Below, in pieces: positions 1 to 8,011 of a stretch of DNA of 64,000 nt (positions are counted from its first letter, which is position 1; the number at the start of each line of letters is the position of its first letter). The position numbers were made by a program, and so were the translations under genes. The DNA is taken from contig JAWMQQ010000001.1 of assembly GCA_033283385.1 (NCBI GenBank), forward strand, positions 2,170,001-2,234,000, written 5' to 3'. A model generated the notes under the pieces. It had not been told where the DNA came from. It was given only the letters and a program-made list of their open reading frames with translations, and made no database searches. This DNA is from Mangrovimicrobium sp033283385 (GTDB lineage Bacteria > Pseudomonadota > Gammaproteobacteria > Pseudomonadales > Halieaceae).

Positions 1-1
1 C

Positions 2-160
2 GCGGCGGCGGCCCACACCTTCCGCACCATGGACGAGGCCCACCTGAAACAACTGGTGGACTACATCGACGACGAGAAGGAATACATCAGCCGCGCCCGG
101 CAGAACAGCCTGGAACTGGAGCGTGTTCTCGCCGCGGAAGCGGAAGAGCGGCGGGGATGA
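2..160 (+). CDS. C-terminal part of an unrecognised protein
   Basis: The frame is open from the window edge and ends at TGA 158-160. The 52 visible residues are charged and probably helical (around DEAHLKQLVDYIDDEKEY and later RARQNSLELERVL). No family is recognised; it could be the coiled-coil tail of a larger protein. The stop lies 4 bases from the stop of the convergent DUF3127 gene. The reading frame is supported mainly by composition and continuity. Confidence 0.5.
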   Translation, partial: AAAAHTFRTMDEAHLKQLVDYIDDEKEYISRARQNSLELERVLAAEAEERRG

Positions 161-164
161 GCCG

Positions 165-524
165 CTAGAACGGGATATCGTCGTCCTCGATACCTGGGGC
201 ATCGGAGGCGGAGTAGGCGCTGGCCGGCGGCGCCTCCGGCATCGGCGGCCTGCCGGCGTCGGCGGCGTCGATTTTCCAGCCCTGCAGGTTGTTGAAGTAG
301 CGGCCCTTGTACTCGCGGCCGCGGATATCGAAGGTCACCGTGACCTCCTGACCCGGCGACAGCGGGTCGAGCAGGGCCACCTTGTCCTGCACGAACTCGA
401 GCAGTATCTCCTGCGGGTATTTGCCGTCCTCGACAGTCACCACCATCTCCCGCTTGGTGAAACCGCTGTCGAATGTCTTGGTTTCCTGGATGAGCTTGAC
501 CTTGCCGGTGAGTTCGTAGGCCAC
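165..524 (-). CDS. DUF3127-type protein with SSB-like acidic C-terminal tip
   Basis: 119 residues. The start is taken at GTG 522-524, preceded by GAGGT with about 6 bases of spacing; the longer open frame upstream lacks protein-like sequence. Residues 1-85 (VAYELTGKVKLIQETKTF, later VTFDIRGREYKGRYFNNLQG) match the DUF3127 family, thought to be OB-fold-like. A low-complexity Pro/Ala linker follows. The protein ends in GIEDDDIPF, the tip used by single-stranded DNA-binding proteins to recruit DNA-repair and replication partners. A DNA-metabolism role is inferred from that tip. It is divergent from the hydrolase operon at 668. Confidence 0.8.
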   Translation of the reverse strand: MAYELTGKVKLIQETKTFDSGFTKREMVVTVEDGKYPQEILLEFVQDKVALLDPLSPGQEVTVTFDIRGREYKGRYFNNLQGWKIDAADAGRPPMPEAPPASAYSASDAPGIEDDDIPF

Positions 525-667
525 GTGATACCTCGTCTGTTCGTTGTGCTTTGCGGGAGGAAGCAAGGATACCATCCCGGCGATGATTTTCGAGGTGGAA
601 AACCAAGTTGTGCTCCGGCACAATGACTGCCCTACCCCGTCAACCACACCATAAAAAGGGCCGAAAC

Positions 668-1540
668 ATGGAAAAAACAGATGTCGATGGCGTTGGTATC
701 GCCTATGAACTGCTCGGCCCCGAGGGCGGCAAGGCGATCGCCCTGACCCCCGGCGGGCGCTTCACCATGGATGTACCCGGCTACCGCGAGATGGCCGAAG
801 CGTTCGTGGAAGCCGGCTACCGGGTGCTGATCTACGACCGCCCCAACTGCGGCTACTCCGATACCTGCCTGCTCGGCGAGAGCGAATCCGAGAACCAGGC
901 CGAGGCACTGGCCGGCCTGGTCAAGAAGCTGGACCTGGGTCCCACCGTCATCGCCGGCGGCTCCGGTGGTTCGCGGGTCTCCCTGCTGGCCGCCTCGCGC
1001 CACCCGGACATCTGTTCTCACCTGGTGACATGGTGGATCAGCGGCGATCCCATCGGCCTGATGCAGCTGGCCACTTACTACTGCGGCGAAGCCGCGACGC
1101 TGGCGAGCTCCGGCGGCATGGAAGCGGTGCTGCAGGCCACCTCCTGGGCGGAGCACCTGGGCAAGAACCCCTCCGCCAGGGACACCCTGCTGGCGATGGA
1201 CCCGGACAAGTTCATCGAGGTCATGCAGAAGTGGGCCGCCGCCTACGTGCCCTCGGACATCTCCCCGGTGCCGGGCATGCTGCCGCGCCACTTCGCCCTG
1301 CTCAACATGCCGACCCTGGTCTTCCGCAGCGGCAAGAGCGACCTCTCCCACACCCGCGCCACCAGCGAGTGGGTGCACCGGCTGATCCCGCACTCCCAAC
1401 TGCTGGAGCCGCCGTGGAACGACGACGAGTGGAACTACCGCTCGGCCCAGACCATGGGCGGCAAGGAGGGGCACACCCTGTTCCAGAGCTGGCCGAAGCT
1501 GGTGCCGATGATCGTGGACTTCCTCAAGGCCAATTCCTGA
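668..1540 (+). CDS. alpha/beta hydrolase
   Basis: 290 residues, a full-length alpha/beta hydrolase. The start ATG 668 follows a purine-rich AAAAAGGG stretch and begins directly at the first beta strand (MEKTDVDGVGIAYELLG). The nucleophile elbow is AGGSGGS with S99 as likely catalytic serine. GHTLF near the C-terminus probably supplies the histidine. There is no signal peptide, so it is cytoplasmic. It is followed after 36 bases by a cupin gene and then a glutathione transferase on the same strand, suggesting a small catabolic or detoxification operon. The substrate cannot be told from sequence. Confidence 0.85.
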   Translation: MEKTDVDGVGIAYELLGPEGGKAIALTPGGRFTMDVPGYREMAEAFVEAGYRVLIYDRPNCGYSDTCLLGESESENQAEALAGLVKKLDLGPTVIAGGSGGSRVSLLAASRHPDICSHLVTWWISGDPIGLMQLATYYCGEAATLASSGGMEAVLQATSWAEHLGKNPSARDTLLAMDPDKFIEVMQKWAAAYVPSDISPVPGMLPRHFALLNMPTLVFRSGKSDLSHTRATSEWVHRLIPHSQLLEPPWNDDEWNYRSAQTMGGKEGHTLFQSWPKLVPMIVDFLKANS

Positions 1541-1576
1541 TACCTGCAGGCCTGAGCGCCGCCCGGAGTCACTGCC

Positions 1577-2026
1577 ATGAAAAAAGCACAGTTTGACCCG
1601 GGCGACGCCATTGCCGGCTCCCGCAGCTACCCGGAGCCGCACAACGAAAAGCTCGCCGGCCGCACGTCCTGGCGGGTCGGCAAGCAGTTCGGGCTGACCC
1701 AGTTCGGCGTCAACCGGGTCGAGCTCGCGCCAGGCGCCTGGTCGTCCCAGCGCCACTGGCACCGCATCAACGACGAGGTGGTCGTCGTTATTTCCGGCGA
1801 GCTCACCGCGGTGACCGGCGAGGGTGAAGTGGTGCTCGGGCCGGGCGACTGCATCGCCTTCAAGGCGGGCGTGGAAAACGCCCACCACCTGCAGAATCGC
1901 GGGAGCGAGGTCGCCGTGTTCTACGATATCGGCGGCAACGACCCCACCGATGTGTCCACCTTTCCCGATATGGGCTACAAGGCGCGCATCAGGATGGCCC
2001 TGGACTTCGTGCCGCTGGAAAAATAG
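1577..2026 (+). CDS. single-domain cupin protein
   Basis: 149 residues with one conserved cupin barrel. Motif 1 is RHWHRINDEVVVVISGEL (two histidines and a glutamate as probable metal ligands). Motif 2 is LGPGDCIAFKAGVENAHHLQN in part, giving the fourth ligand histidine. Cupins of this size bind Fe, Mn or Zn and may be dioxygenases, isomerases or plain ligand binders; which applies is unknown. It lies 36 bases after the hydrolase and 2 bases before the glutathione transferase, so the three are almost certainly co-transcribed. Confidence 0.85.
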   Translation: MKKAQFDPGDAIAGSRSYPEPHNEKLAGRTSWRVGKQFGLTQFGVNRVELAPGAWSSQRHWHRINDEVVVVISGELTAVTGEGEVVLGPGDCIAFKAGVENAHHLQNRGSEVAVFYDIGGNDPTDVSTFPDMGYKARIRMALDFVPLEK

Positions 2027-2028
2027 CC

Positions 2029-2706
2029 ATGGCCATCCAACTGTACTACTTCCCCAGCCCGAACGGACAGAAGATCAGCATCGCGCTGGAGGAGATGGGC
2101 CTGGACTACGAGATGCTCCGGGTGAACCTGCTGGAGGGCGAACAGAAAACACCGGAATTCGTGGCGCTCAGCCCGAATGCCTGCATCCCCGCGCTGGTAG
2201 ACACCGGCAGCGACGGCGCGCGCATCGAAATCTTCGAGTCCGGCGCGATCCTGCAATACCTCGGCCGCAAGAGCGGCAGGTTCTACCCGCTGGAAGAGTC
2301 CCGGCGCTGCCAGGTGGATGCCTGGCTGTTCTGGCAGAACACCACCTTCGGCCCGATGATGGGGCAACTCAACTGGTTCAAGCGGGCGTCCAATACCCCG
2401 GGGCGGGATCCGCGCGACTACTCCTACGGTATCGGCCGCTACCGGAAAAAGGTGCGCGAGCAGTTCGGTATTCTGGAACGGCGCCTGGCAGGCAGGGATT
2501 TCATCTGCGAGGATTACTCGATCGCCGATATGGCGGTATGGCCCTGGGTGGACAAATACCACGGCAACGTCGAGGATTTCAGCCAGTTTCCACACACGGT
2601 GGCATGGCGCGAGCGCATCGGCAGCAGGCCGCCTGTGCTATTTGCCATGAAGCTGGGATTTGAGGGCCTGCCGACAAACTCCCGGCTGGCCAGCCAACTG
2701 GAGTAA
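2029..2706 (+). CDS. glutathione S-transferase, YfcG/YghU-like
   Basis: 225 residues. The N-terminal thioredoxin-like domain (1-80) has SPNGQKISIALEEMGLDYE, the NGxK motif typical of YfcG/YghU-type (Nu-class) glutathione transferases, which often act as disulfide-bond oxidoreductases. IPALVD supplies the cis-proline and FESGAILQYL the glutathione gamma-glutamyl contact. The all-helical C-terminal domain (about 90-215) includes DYSIADMAVWPWV, the conserved N-capping motif. It is the last gene of the hydrolase-cupin-GST operon. Confidence 0.88.
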   Translation: MAIQLYYFPSPNGQKISIALEEMGLDYEMLRVNLLEGEQKTPEFVALSPNACIPALVDTGSDGARIEIFESGAILQYLGRKSGRFYPLEESRRCQVDAWLFWQNTTFGPMMGQLNWFKRASNTPGRDPRDYSYGIGRYRKKVREQFGILERRLAGRDFICEDYSIADMAVWPWVDKYHGNVEDFSQFPHTVAWRERIGSRPPVLFAMKLGFEGLPTNSRLASQLE

Positions 2707-3028
2707 CTCCACCCGTAACACGGCCTGCCCGAATGGCCATGATTTGCAGCGTCCACCACCTGCAAATCTGAGTGCTATTGCCCGGGGTATTTATCGTTTG
2801 CCTGTGCTATAGCCAATAGGTCTAAGGCAAACAATGCGGCTAGCCTATACTTTCCAGCCTCGGAGAATTCAACGAGCTGGGTGGAGCCCGATCGGCTTCC
2901 CCCTCACACGGAGGGTGAAAATTTCTACTTATGGTCGTTCGTTACCAGTTCCTGTTCATTCACACACACTAGTGGCGGCTTGGGTGCGAGCTGAAGCTGC
3001 CTGCATCTGCCGGGTAAGGCAGTGATGC
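2707..3028. other. 322-base gap, likely promoter region of the envelope cluster
   Basis: No convincing gene is seen. The stretch is visibly more AT-rich than the flanks. It holds an inverted repeat, GTTTGCCT (2796-2803) and AGGCAAAC (2825-2832), and a TATACT box at 2846-2851 without a good -35 partner. It precedes the first lipoprotein gene at 3029, so it is the probable control region of the envelope cluster. Confidence 0.4.
2796..2832. promoter_or_regulatory. inverted repeat, possible operator
   Basis: GTTTGCCT (2796-2803) and AGGCAAAC (2825-2832) are perfect 8-base inverted arms separated by 21 bases. The position, about 200 bases before the first lipoprotein gene, would suit a regulator site or an RNA hairpin in a leader. 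There is no T run, so it is not a terminator. Confidence 0.3.
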
Positions 3029-3538
3029 ATGCGCGCCATTGTGCTGGCCAGGCTTGTTGCGGCAGCGTTTGCACTGTCGCTCGGCGGGTGCTCCGTCAAC
3101 CAGTGGGGAGTGCCGGGCAGTATCACTGCCATTACCGACGAGTCGGAAAATGGGAAAACGGTAAACACCAGTGCGTCGGGGCTCCACATCTACACCGAGC
3201 CCTACTGGGGCGTCCATATCGGCGTAATTCAAACCAGCCTTATATACCCGGTCGCCAATTCTGACCCCTCCGGGTGTGTCGGGGTGGCGCTGGGCGAGGC
3301 AGCGGTGGCAGGCGTCGACAAAGCGCCGGTCGAGTACGCCGATCGCCCGATATTGATCGATTACGACAGCAAAGGCCTGGGCGTTGAACTGGCGCCCTAC
3401 AGATTCAGCTTTTCGCTTGGGCTATCGCACAGGCGGGCGGTACAGGTATCCGCCGACGAGAACTTCAGCTTTTTCTACGATGGAACCAGCAGGAATGAAA
3501 CGATGCGTTTTTGCGCACGTGTCACCGAGGATAAATAA
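3029..3538 (+). CDS. unknown lipoprotein 1 of the envelope cluster
   Basis: 169 residues. It has a type II signal peptide ending in the lipobox LSLGGC (cysteine near residue 21), so it is predicted to be a membrane-anchored lipoprotein facing the periplasm. The mature part is beta-rich (GLHIYTEPYWGVHIGVIQTS; YRFSFSLGLSHRR). Two later cysteines (DPSGCVGV and MRFCARV) might pair. No family is recognised. ATG 3029 is preceded by a weak AAGG. It is first in a same-strand run of eight genes. Confidence 0.75.
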   Translation: MRAIVLARLVAAAFALSLGGCSVNQWGVPGSITAITDESENGKTVNTSASGLHIYTEPYWGVHIGVIQTSLIYPVANSDPSGCVGVALGEAAVAGVDKAPVEYADRPILIDYDSKGLGVELAPYRFSFSLGLSHRRAVQVSADENFSFFYDGTSRNETMRFCARVTEDK

Positions 3539-3550
3539 CGGAGAAGGGTT

Positions 3551-3907
3551 ATGACACACATTGTTATGAGGGGCGTCGCGGTACTCGGTTTCGCCACGGC
3601 GCTCGGCGCCTGCTCTGCCACCCACCTGGTTTATGTTCAGGAGGCAAATCTGGGGCTCACCATAGCGGCGGGCACAGAAGGTTCGAACAAGCTTTCATTT
3701 GGATACGACAGGGATGTTTACGCGATCGTGCCAAAGAAGGGCGATGACCAGGACGCAATGTCACTGTTTTCACTCAACAAATCCAAAGTATCCGGGCTGA
3801 ACTCCATCGACGTATCGGAATTCGTTGCGGGTGGAACACCGGCGACGAAGATCGCGGAAAAGCCCAACGCAGTGGAAGCATTGCGTAAAAAGATCTATGG
3901 AGAATAA
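3551..3907 (+). CDS. unknown lipoprotein 2 of the envelope cluster
   Basis: 118 residues, with GGAGAAGGG just upstream of ATG 3551. The signal peptide ends in LGAC (lipobox cysteine about residue 21). The mature protein resembles the next gene's product: EANLGLTIAAGT and SLFSLNKSKVSGLNS here correspond to AERVGISLEAKT and SDFSLNRSESGVWGS there, so the two are probably paralogues. No database family is recognised. It lies 12 bases after lipoprotein 1 and 3 bases before lipoprotein 3. Confidence 0.78.
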   Translation: MTHIVMRGVAVLGFATALGACSATHLVYVQEANLGLTIAAGTEGSNKLSFGYDRDVYAIVPKKGDDQDAMSLFSLNKSKVSGLNSIDVSEFVAGGTPATKIAEKPNAVEALRKKIYGE

Positions 3908-3910
3908 GCC

Positions 3911-4780
3911 GTGAGAATCGCACCTAGCACAGCTATCCCGCTGATTTTCCTTGCTCTCGGCGGATGCAGCAACGCCATTTCCTATCACCATGCAGAACGG
4001 GTCGGCATCTCGCTGGAAGCGAAAACATCCGAGCCCCAGCAACCCCTGCAAGGCACGGTTGGACTCAGGACGCGCACTGTTGTCGTGGCACCTGGGATCA
4101 ATTCGGCCGACCCCAACGCGAAGGCCCAGGCAACGAGCAACACCGCCAGCGGCAACGCACAAAGTGCTGAAGTGGGTGATTCCACAAGTGTGATCAGTGA
4201 TTTCTCCCTGAATCGCTCCGAGAGCGGCGTGTGGGGTTCAACCAGAATACGCAGCGCCTTTATTACCGGCGAGGCTGCGATCAAGGCCCCCGTGGGCAGC
4301 GCGGTTGCCCTGGCTGGTTTTGGCGCCCGCCCCATATCGGATCTCGCCGTGTATGAGGCTGGGACGCACCGGGCGATCTACGAGCAACTGAAAGCCATGG
4401 CCGATGAAGGTGTCGAGGAGGCGGCGGGACACGTGGCAGCACTGGACGCGCTTAGTAGCATGTTGCCCGACATAACGAACAACAAGTACTACGTATTGAG
4501 TGGCAACGACCTGCAGGATAGCCAACTGCAACTGGCGCAGAACAACTTCCAGGATGTACTTACTTACGAAAAGGCACTTCGCAGCACGCAGTCATCTATC
4601 CAGGCCTGGGAGAAAATCCCGGGGGCGACGCTCAACGGCCACCCGACCAGTCGTAACGATCTGGTCGCTATCGACCATGACAAAAAACAGGTGGAAGCCG
4701 AACGGCTTGAATTTGCAAAACGCATCGGTTCCAGCGCCGTGATAGACAGCGCCGCGAATTACCTGGTGAGCACCCTGTAG
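3911..4780 (+). CDS. unknown lipoprotein 3 of the envelope cluster
   Basis: 289 residues, starting at GTG 3911 with GGAG eight bases before it. The signal peptide ends in LALGGC (cysteine at 19). Residues 25-125 resemble lipoprotein 2 but carry an insertion rich in Ala, Asn, Ser and Thr (about residues 68-92). The C-terminal 150 residues are mostly helical and polar (IYEQLKAMADEGVEEAAGHV; DHDKKQVEAERLEFAKRI) and may form a coiled coil absent from the shorter paralogue. The function is unknown; a structural or tethering role at the outer membrane is a guess. Confidence 0.75.
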   Translation: MRIAPSTAIPLIFLALGGCSNAISYHHAERVGISLEAKTSEPQQPLQGTVGLRTRTVVVAPGINSADPNAKAQATSNTASGNAQSAEVGDSTSVISDFSLNRSESGVWGSTRIRSAFITGEAAIKAPVGSAVALAGFGARPISDLAVYEAGTHRAIYEQLKAMADEGVEEAAGHVAALDALSSMLPDITNNKYYVLSGNDLQDSQLQLAQNNFQDVLTYEKALRSTQSSIQAWEKIPGATLNGHPTSRNDLVAIDHDKKQVEAERLEFAKRIGSSAVIDSAANYLVSTL

Positions 4781-4789
4781 GACATTCAT

Positions 4790-5818
4790 ATGCTGACACT
4801 CGTAGAGAACAGGGAATGGGTTCCGGGGCAGGCCGGCGATAACTTCGTAGTACAAGCGCCGGACTTTTCGACCATCAACCGTGTTGCCGTCACATGCGAT
4901 GACCGCGCATTCGCCCTGAGACTTACATCGGAGATGCTGCGGGACGGTGGCTATTGCGTCATAGCCACATCCAGAAACAACGCCGGGGATGCATGGCTGG
5001 CCCTGTGCACACCTGAGGGCACCGTCCCGGCCGAGGCGGGCCCCCGGAGGATGGGTGCGGCGGTGCCCCAACCCATGGGGGCGGTCGCGGCCAGCATCGG
5101 CGAGAGCGTGGGGCATGCCGGCGTCAATCGCGCGGAGGATGTGGTTCTGGTCAAGGAAATGCTGAACGCCCTCGGCTTTGGATTTTTTGCCATCAGCGGC
5201 CGCGTGGATCCTGGATTGATTTCGGCCATTCGCCTGTTCCAGTCCATTATCAGTGGCAAAAACCGGGTTGGCGGCATCGACGGGAGAATCGACGTGGGAG
5301 GCGTGACCTGGCAGAGCCTTGAAAATGCGAACGCACCCAGGTGGCAGTTGATGCCGGACCGGGGAACCGGTTTCATCAACATCGAACGCCAGGATGAAAA
5401 CGACAAACACGATTACGGTACGAGTTGGCTGGCGCAGACGATCACTGGCGCCGGCGAAACCTATAACCGGGACTACCTCGCAAACCATGTCGCCGCCTGC
5501 CCATTGACGATAAATGACGTCAGTCTTCCCCACGGTGGAGATACGCCGGATCACGCGGGCCACGAAACAGGGTTGGCCTGCGACCTGAGACTGCCGCGAG
5601 TGGATGGTGGGAGCGGAGGGATACAAAACCCAAACACAAACCAGGCTTATGATCGCAACGCCATGCGTGCCCAATTGCTGGCCCTGAGAGAACAGCCACT
5701 GTTCAAGCGGGCATTTTTCAACGACAAGGTGTTGATCAGTGAGGGGCTCTGCGAGCAATTGTCAGGGCATGGCAATCATCTGCATTTTGAAGTCGAGTCG
5801 CCACTGCTGCCCCAATGA
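4790..5818 (+). CDS. LAS-type peptidoglycan endopeptidase-like protein with PG-binding domain
   Basis: 342 residues. The middle (about 118-155, EDVVLVKEMLNALGFGFF...SAIRLFQSII) looks like a peptidoglycan-binding_1 repeat. The C-terminal half carries LAS-metallopeptidase motifs: HETGLACD (H-x6-D zinc ligands, about 260) and GNHLHFEVE (H-x-H, about 331). Together these suggest a murein endopeptidase of the MepA/M15 type. No Sec signal peptide is visible at MLTLVENREWVPG, so export is unclear; the start ATG 4790 has AGGA seven bases upstream. The odd combination of wall enzyme and missing signal suggests cytoplasmic storage or a dedicated export route. Confidence 0.72.
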   Translation: MLTLVENREWVPGQAGDNFVVQAPDFSTINRVAVTCDDRAFALRLTSEMLRDGGYCVIATSRNNAGDAWLALCTPEGTVPAEAGPRRMGAAVPQPMGAVAASIGESVGHAGVNRAEDVVLVKEMLNALGFGFFAISGRVDPGLISAIRLFQSIISGKNRVGGIDGRIDVGGVTWQSLENANAPRWQLMPDRGTGFINIERQDENDKHDYGTSWLAQTITGAGETYNRDYLANHVAACPLTINDVSLPHGGDTPDHAGHETGLACDLRLPRVDGGSGGIQNPNTNQAYDRNAMRAQLLALREQPLFKRAFFNDKVLISEGLCEQLSGHGNHLHFEVESPLLPQ

Positions 5819-5953
5819 CCGCCCGGTGCGATGGCGTGTAGTCATGTGTAATGGATTCCCGGGTTCACTAGCAGTTAAATCGGGCGTTACAGACCATGCT
5901 CAAGCAGACGCCTGATCATCACCGTCTGCGCCACGACTCCGTGGAGGTTTTCC

Positions 5954-8011
5954 ATGCCAAAAATCACTGTCAGGGAACGTACTTTTGATGCTCGCCCGGA
6001 TCGCATCGACCTGCGTGACAGGGAGTATCAACCCCGGCTCGCCTCCCTGCCGGATGTCTACCCCAGCCCTGAATTTATCGAGCAGAATCTCGCGACCTAC
6101 CCGGGGCACATGATACTCGACCAGGGGTCGGAGGGAGCCTGCACCGGGTTTGGCCTCGCTGCCACAATCAATTTCCTGCTGTGGCAGAAACAGGGTTTCC
6201 AGGAGCCTGAACAGGTCAGTCCGCGAATGCTCTACCATCTCGCGCGTGTCTATGATGAATGGCCTGGCGAGGACTACTCGGGCTCAAGTTGCCGTGGCGC
6301 GATGCGAGGCTGGCACCGCCATGGCGCGTGTAGCGAAGCGCTATGGCCGTATCGCGATAAGCGGGGAAAGGTAAAGTTTATCGAGCCGAGCAACGGCTGG
6401 GACACGGATGCCGCAAAACGGCCACTGGGAGCCTACTACCGGGTCAACAAGGATTCCATAGCGGATATGCAGGCTGCGATTTGCGAAGTCGGCGCCATCT
6501 ACGTCTCTGCCCAGGTCCACGAAGGCTGGTTCCTCGGCAAGACAAAACAGCCGGTAATCATCGATTTCCCACGCAAGAATACCGGTGGTCATGCGTTCGC
6601 GATCGGCGGCTATAACGCTGATGGCTTTCTCGTGCAGAACTCCTGGGGACCGGACTGGGGATTCAACGGCTTTGCTTTCCTCAGCTACGACGACTGGGTA
6701 AAAAATGGCGCCGATGCCTGGGTAGCCGTGCTGGGAGCGCCGGTACGCAGTGCCCGTTCGAGCGTGACGTTTTCCACGGCCTCCTCATCCGATGCCAGTT
6801 TTGGAAAGTCCACCCTGATGGGCAAAGGGGCGGAGTTGAATGCCACATTCGATTACAAGAACCCCGATGTACGCCCCCAGACCGAAGAATGGGCCTACCA
6901 GCATTGTCTGGTACTGGGCAACAATGGCATGCCGGTCAACAAACTGGTCGCTACGGAATCCGTCGGCGCCGCAGCCGATATCATCTGCAGGCAGATGCCC
7001 GCCGACTATTTCCGCGAAAACCGGCAATCGACTCCGAGAATCGCTCTTTACGTTCATGGGGGATTGAACTCCGAGTCCGATTCAATCCGACGCATCCGGG
7101 TCATGGGCCCGTACTTCAAAGCCAATGGCATTTATCCGCTCTTCGTTACCTGGCGAACTGGTGCGGTCGAATCGTTCGAGGGCATTGTGGCCGACAGCCT
7201 GGCCAATGTGTTCAGCGCAGAGTCGGGTACGCCCGAGCAATCCATCGTCGATTCGGTAAAGGACAAGCTGGAGGAAGCACGCGACCGAACAATCGAGGTG
7301 GCCTGCGAGAGCCTGCTGGTCAAGCCACTGTGGTCCGAGATGAAGCAGAACGCAGAGGCCGCCTGTGAGGCCGGGGGTGGCCTGCGGCTGCTCATCGACA
7401 GGCTGGCCGCGCTGGAACGTGAATTCGAGGAACTGGAAATACATCTCATAGGCCATTCAGCCGGGTCCATCGTACTCGGCCACGTCCTCTCCTCCCTGAA
7501 GCGTAATATGCAAGTCAGGACCATTTCACTCTACGCCCCCGCCTGTACCCTGGATTTCGCGCTGCGCCACTATGCGAGAGCGGCCGAAAAAGGGGTTTTT
7601 GAAGTGCAGAATTTGCATGTCGACAACATGGATGACGAACGCGAACGCGCCGACAATGTCGGGCCCTATGGGAAGTCCCTGCTCTACCTGGTAAGCCGGG
7701 CACTTGAATCCCGCCACAAGACACCCCTGCTTGGGTTGAACCTTGCGTGGCGTGGCGTAGAGCAGGAGTCCCAGGACCACTGGCATGACGACAAGCCAAC
7801 CCGGAATGCCCTGGAAGACTGGAAGCAGTTTGCGGACAGCGGCGTAAAAGTCCGGTGGCACGACCGCAAGCGAAAATACGTCTGGACCGGCATCCGCCAG
7901 ATTCGACTGGCGCACGGCTCTTTCGACAACGATATCGAGGTCGTTCAAAAGACACTGCAGCGCATTCGTCGCTCGCGCCTGCTGGTTCCGGTGGAGTGCC
8001 TTGATTACTGA
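5954..8011 (+). CDS. papain-like cysteine peptidase fused to alpha/beta hydrolase
   Basis: 685 residues; GTGGAGG lies six bases before ATG 5954. Residues 10-265 form a C1-family peptidase: C63 in DQGSEGACTGFG, H213 in TGGHAFAIGGY and N229 in VQNSWGPDWG give a complete Cys-His-Asn triad. Residues about 355-640 form a second enzyme: YVHGGLNSESDS (oxyanion-type HGG) and LIGHSAGSIVLGHVL with nucleophile S502, as in lipases and esterases. No signal peptide or propeptide is visible, so it appears cytoplasmic or exported by another route. Its stop overlaps the next gene's start region. Two intact hydrolase centres in one chain are unusual. Confidence 0.85.
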   Translation: MPKITVRERTFDARPDRIDLRDREYQPRLASLPDVYPSPEFIEQNLATYPGHMILDQGSEGACTGFGLAATINFLLWQKQGFQEPEQVSPRMLYHLARVYDEWPGEDYSGSSCRGAMRGWHRHGACSEALWPYRDKRGKVKFIEPSNGWDTDAAKRPLGAYYRVNKDSIADMQAAICEVGAIYVSAQVHEGWFLGKTKQPVIIDFPRKNTGGHAFAIGGYNADGFLVQNSWGPDWGFNGFAFLSYDDWVKNGADAWVAVLGAPVRSARSSVTFSTASSSDASFGKSTLMGKGAELNATFDYKNPDVRPQTEEWAYQHCLVLGNNGMPVNKLVATESVGAAADIICRQMPADYFRENRQSTPRIALYVHGGLNSESDSIRRIRVMGPYFKANGIYPLFVTWRTGAVESFEGIVADSLANVFSAESGTPEQSIVDSVKDKLEEARDRTIEVACESLLVKPLWSEMKQNAEAACEAGGGLRLLIDRLAALEREFEELEIHLIGHSAGSIVLGHVLSSLKRNMQVRTISLYAPACTLDFALRHYARAAEKGVFEVQNLHVDNMDDERERADNVGPYGKSLLYLVSRALESRHKTPLLGLNLAWRGVEQESQDHWHDDKPTRNALEDWKQFADSGVKVRWHDRKRKYVWTGIRQIRLAHGSFDNDIEVVQKTLQRIRRSRLLVPVECLDY

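Noticed and set aside
2834..3025. Small open frame before the lipoproteins
   Set aside because: 63 codons with no ribosome site, no signal peptide and no recognisable composition; the region is better seen as a control region.
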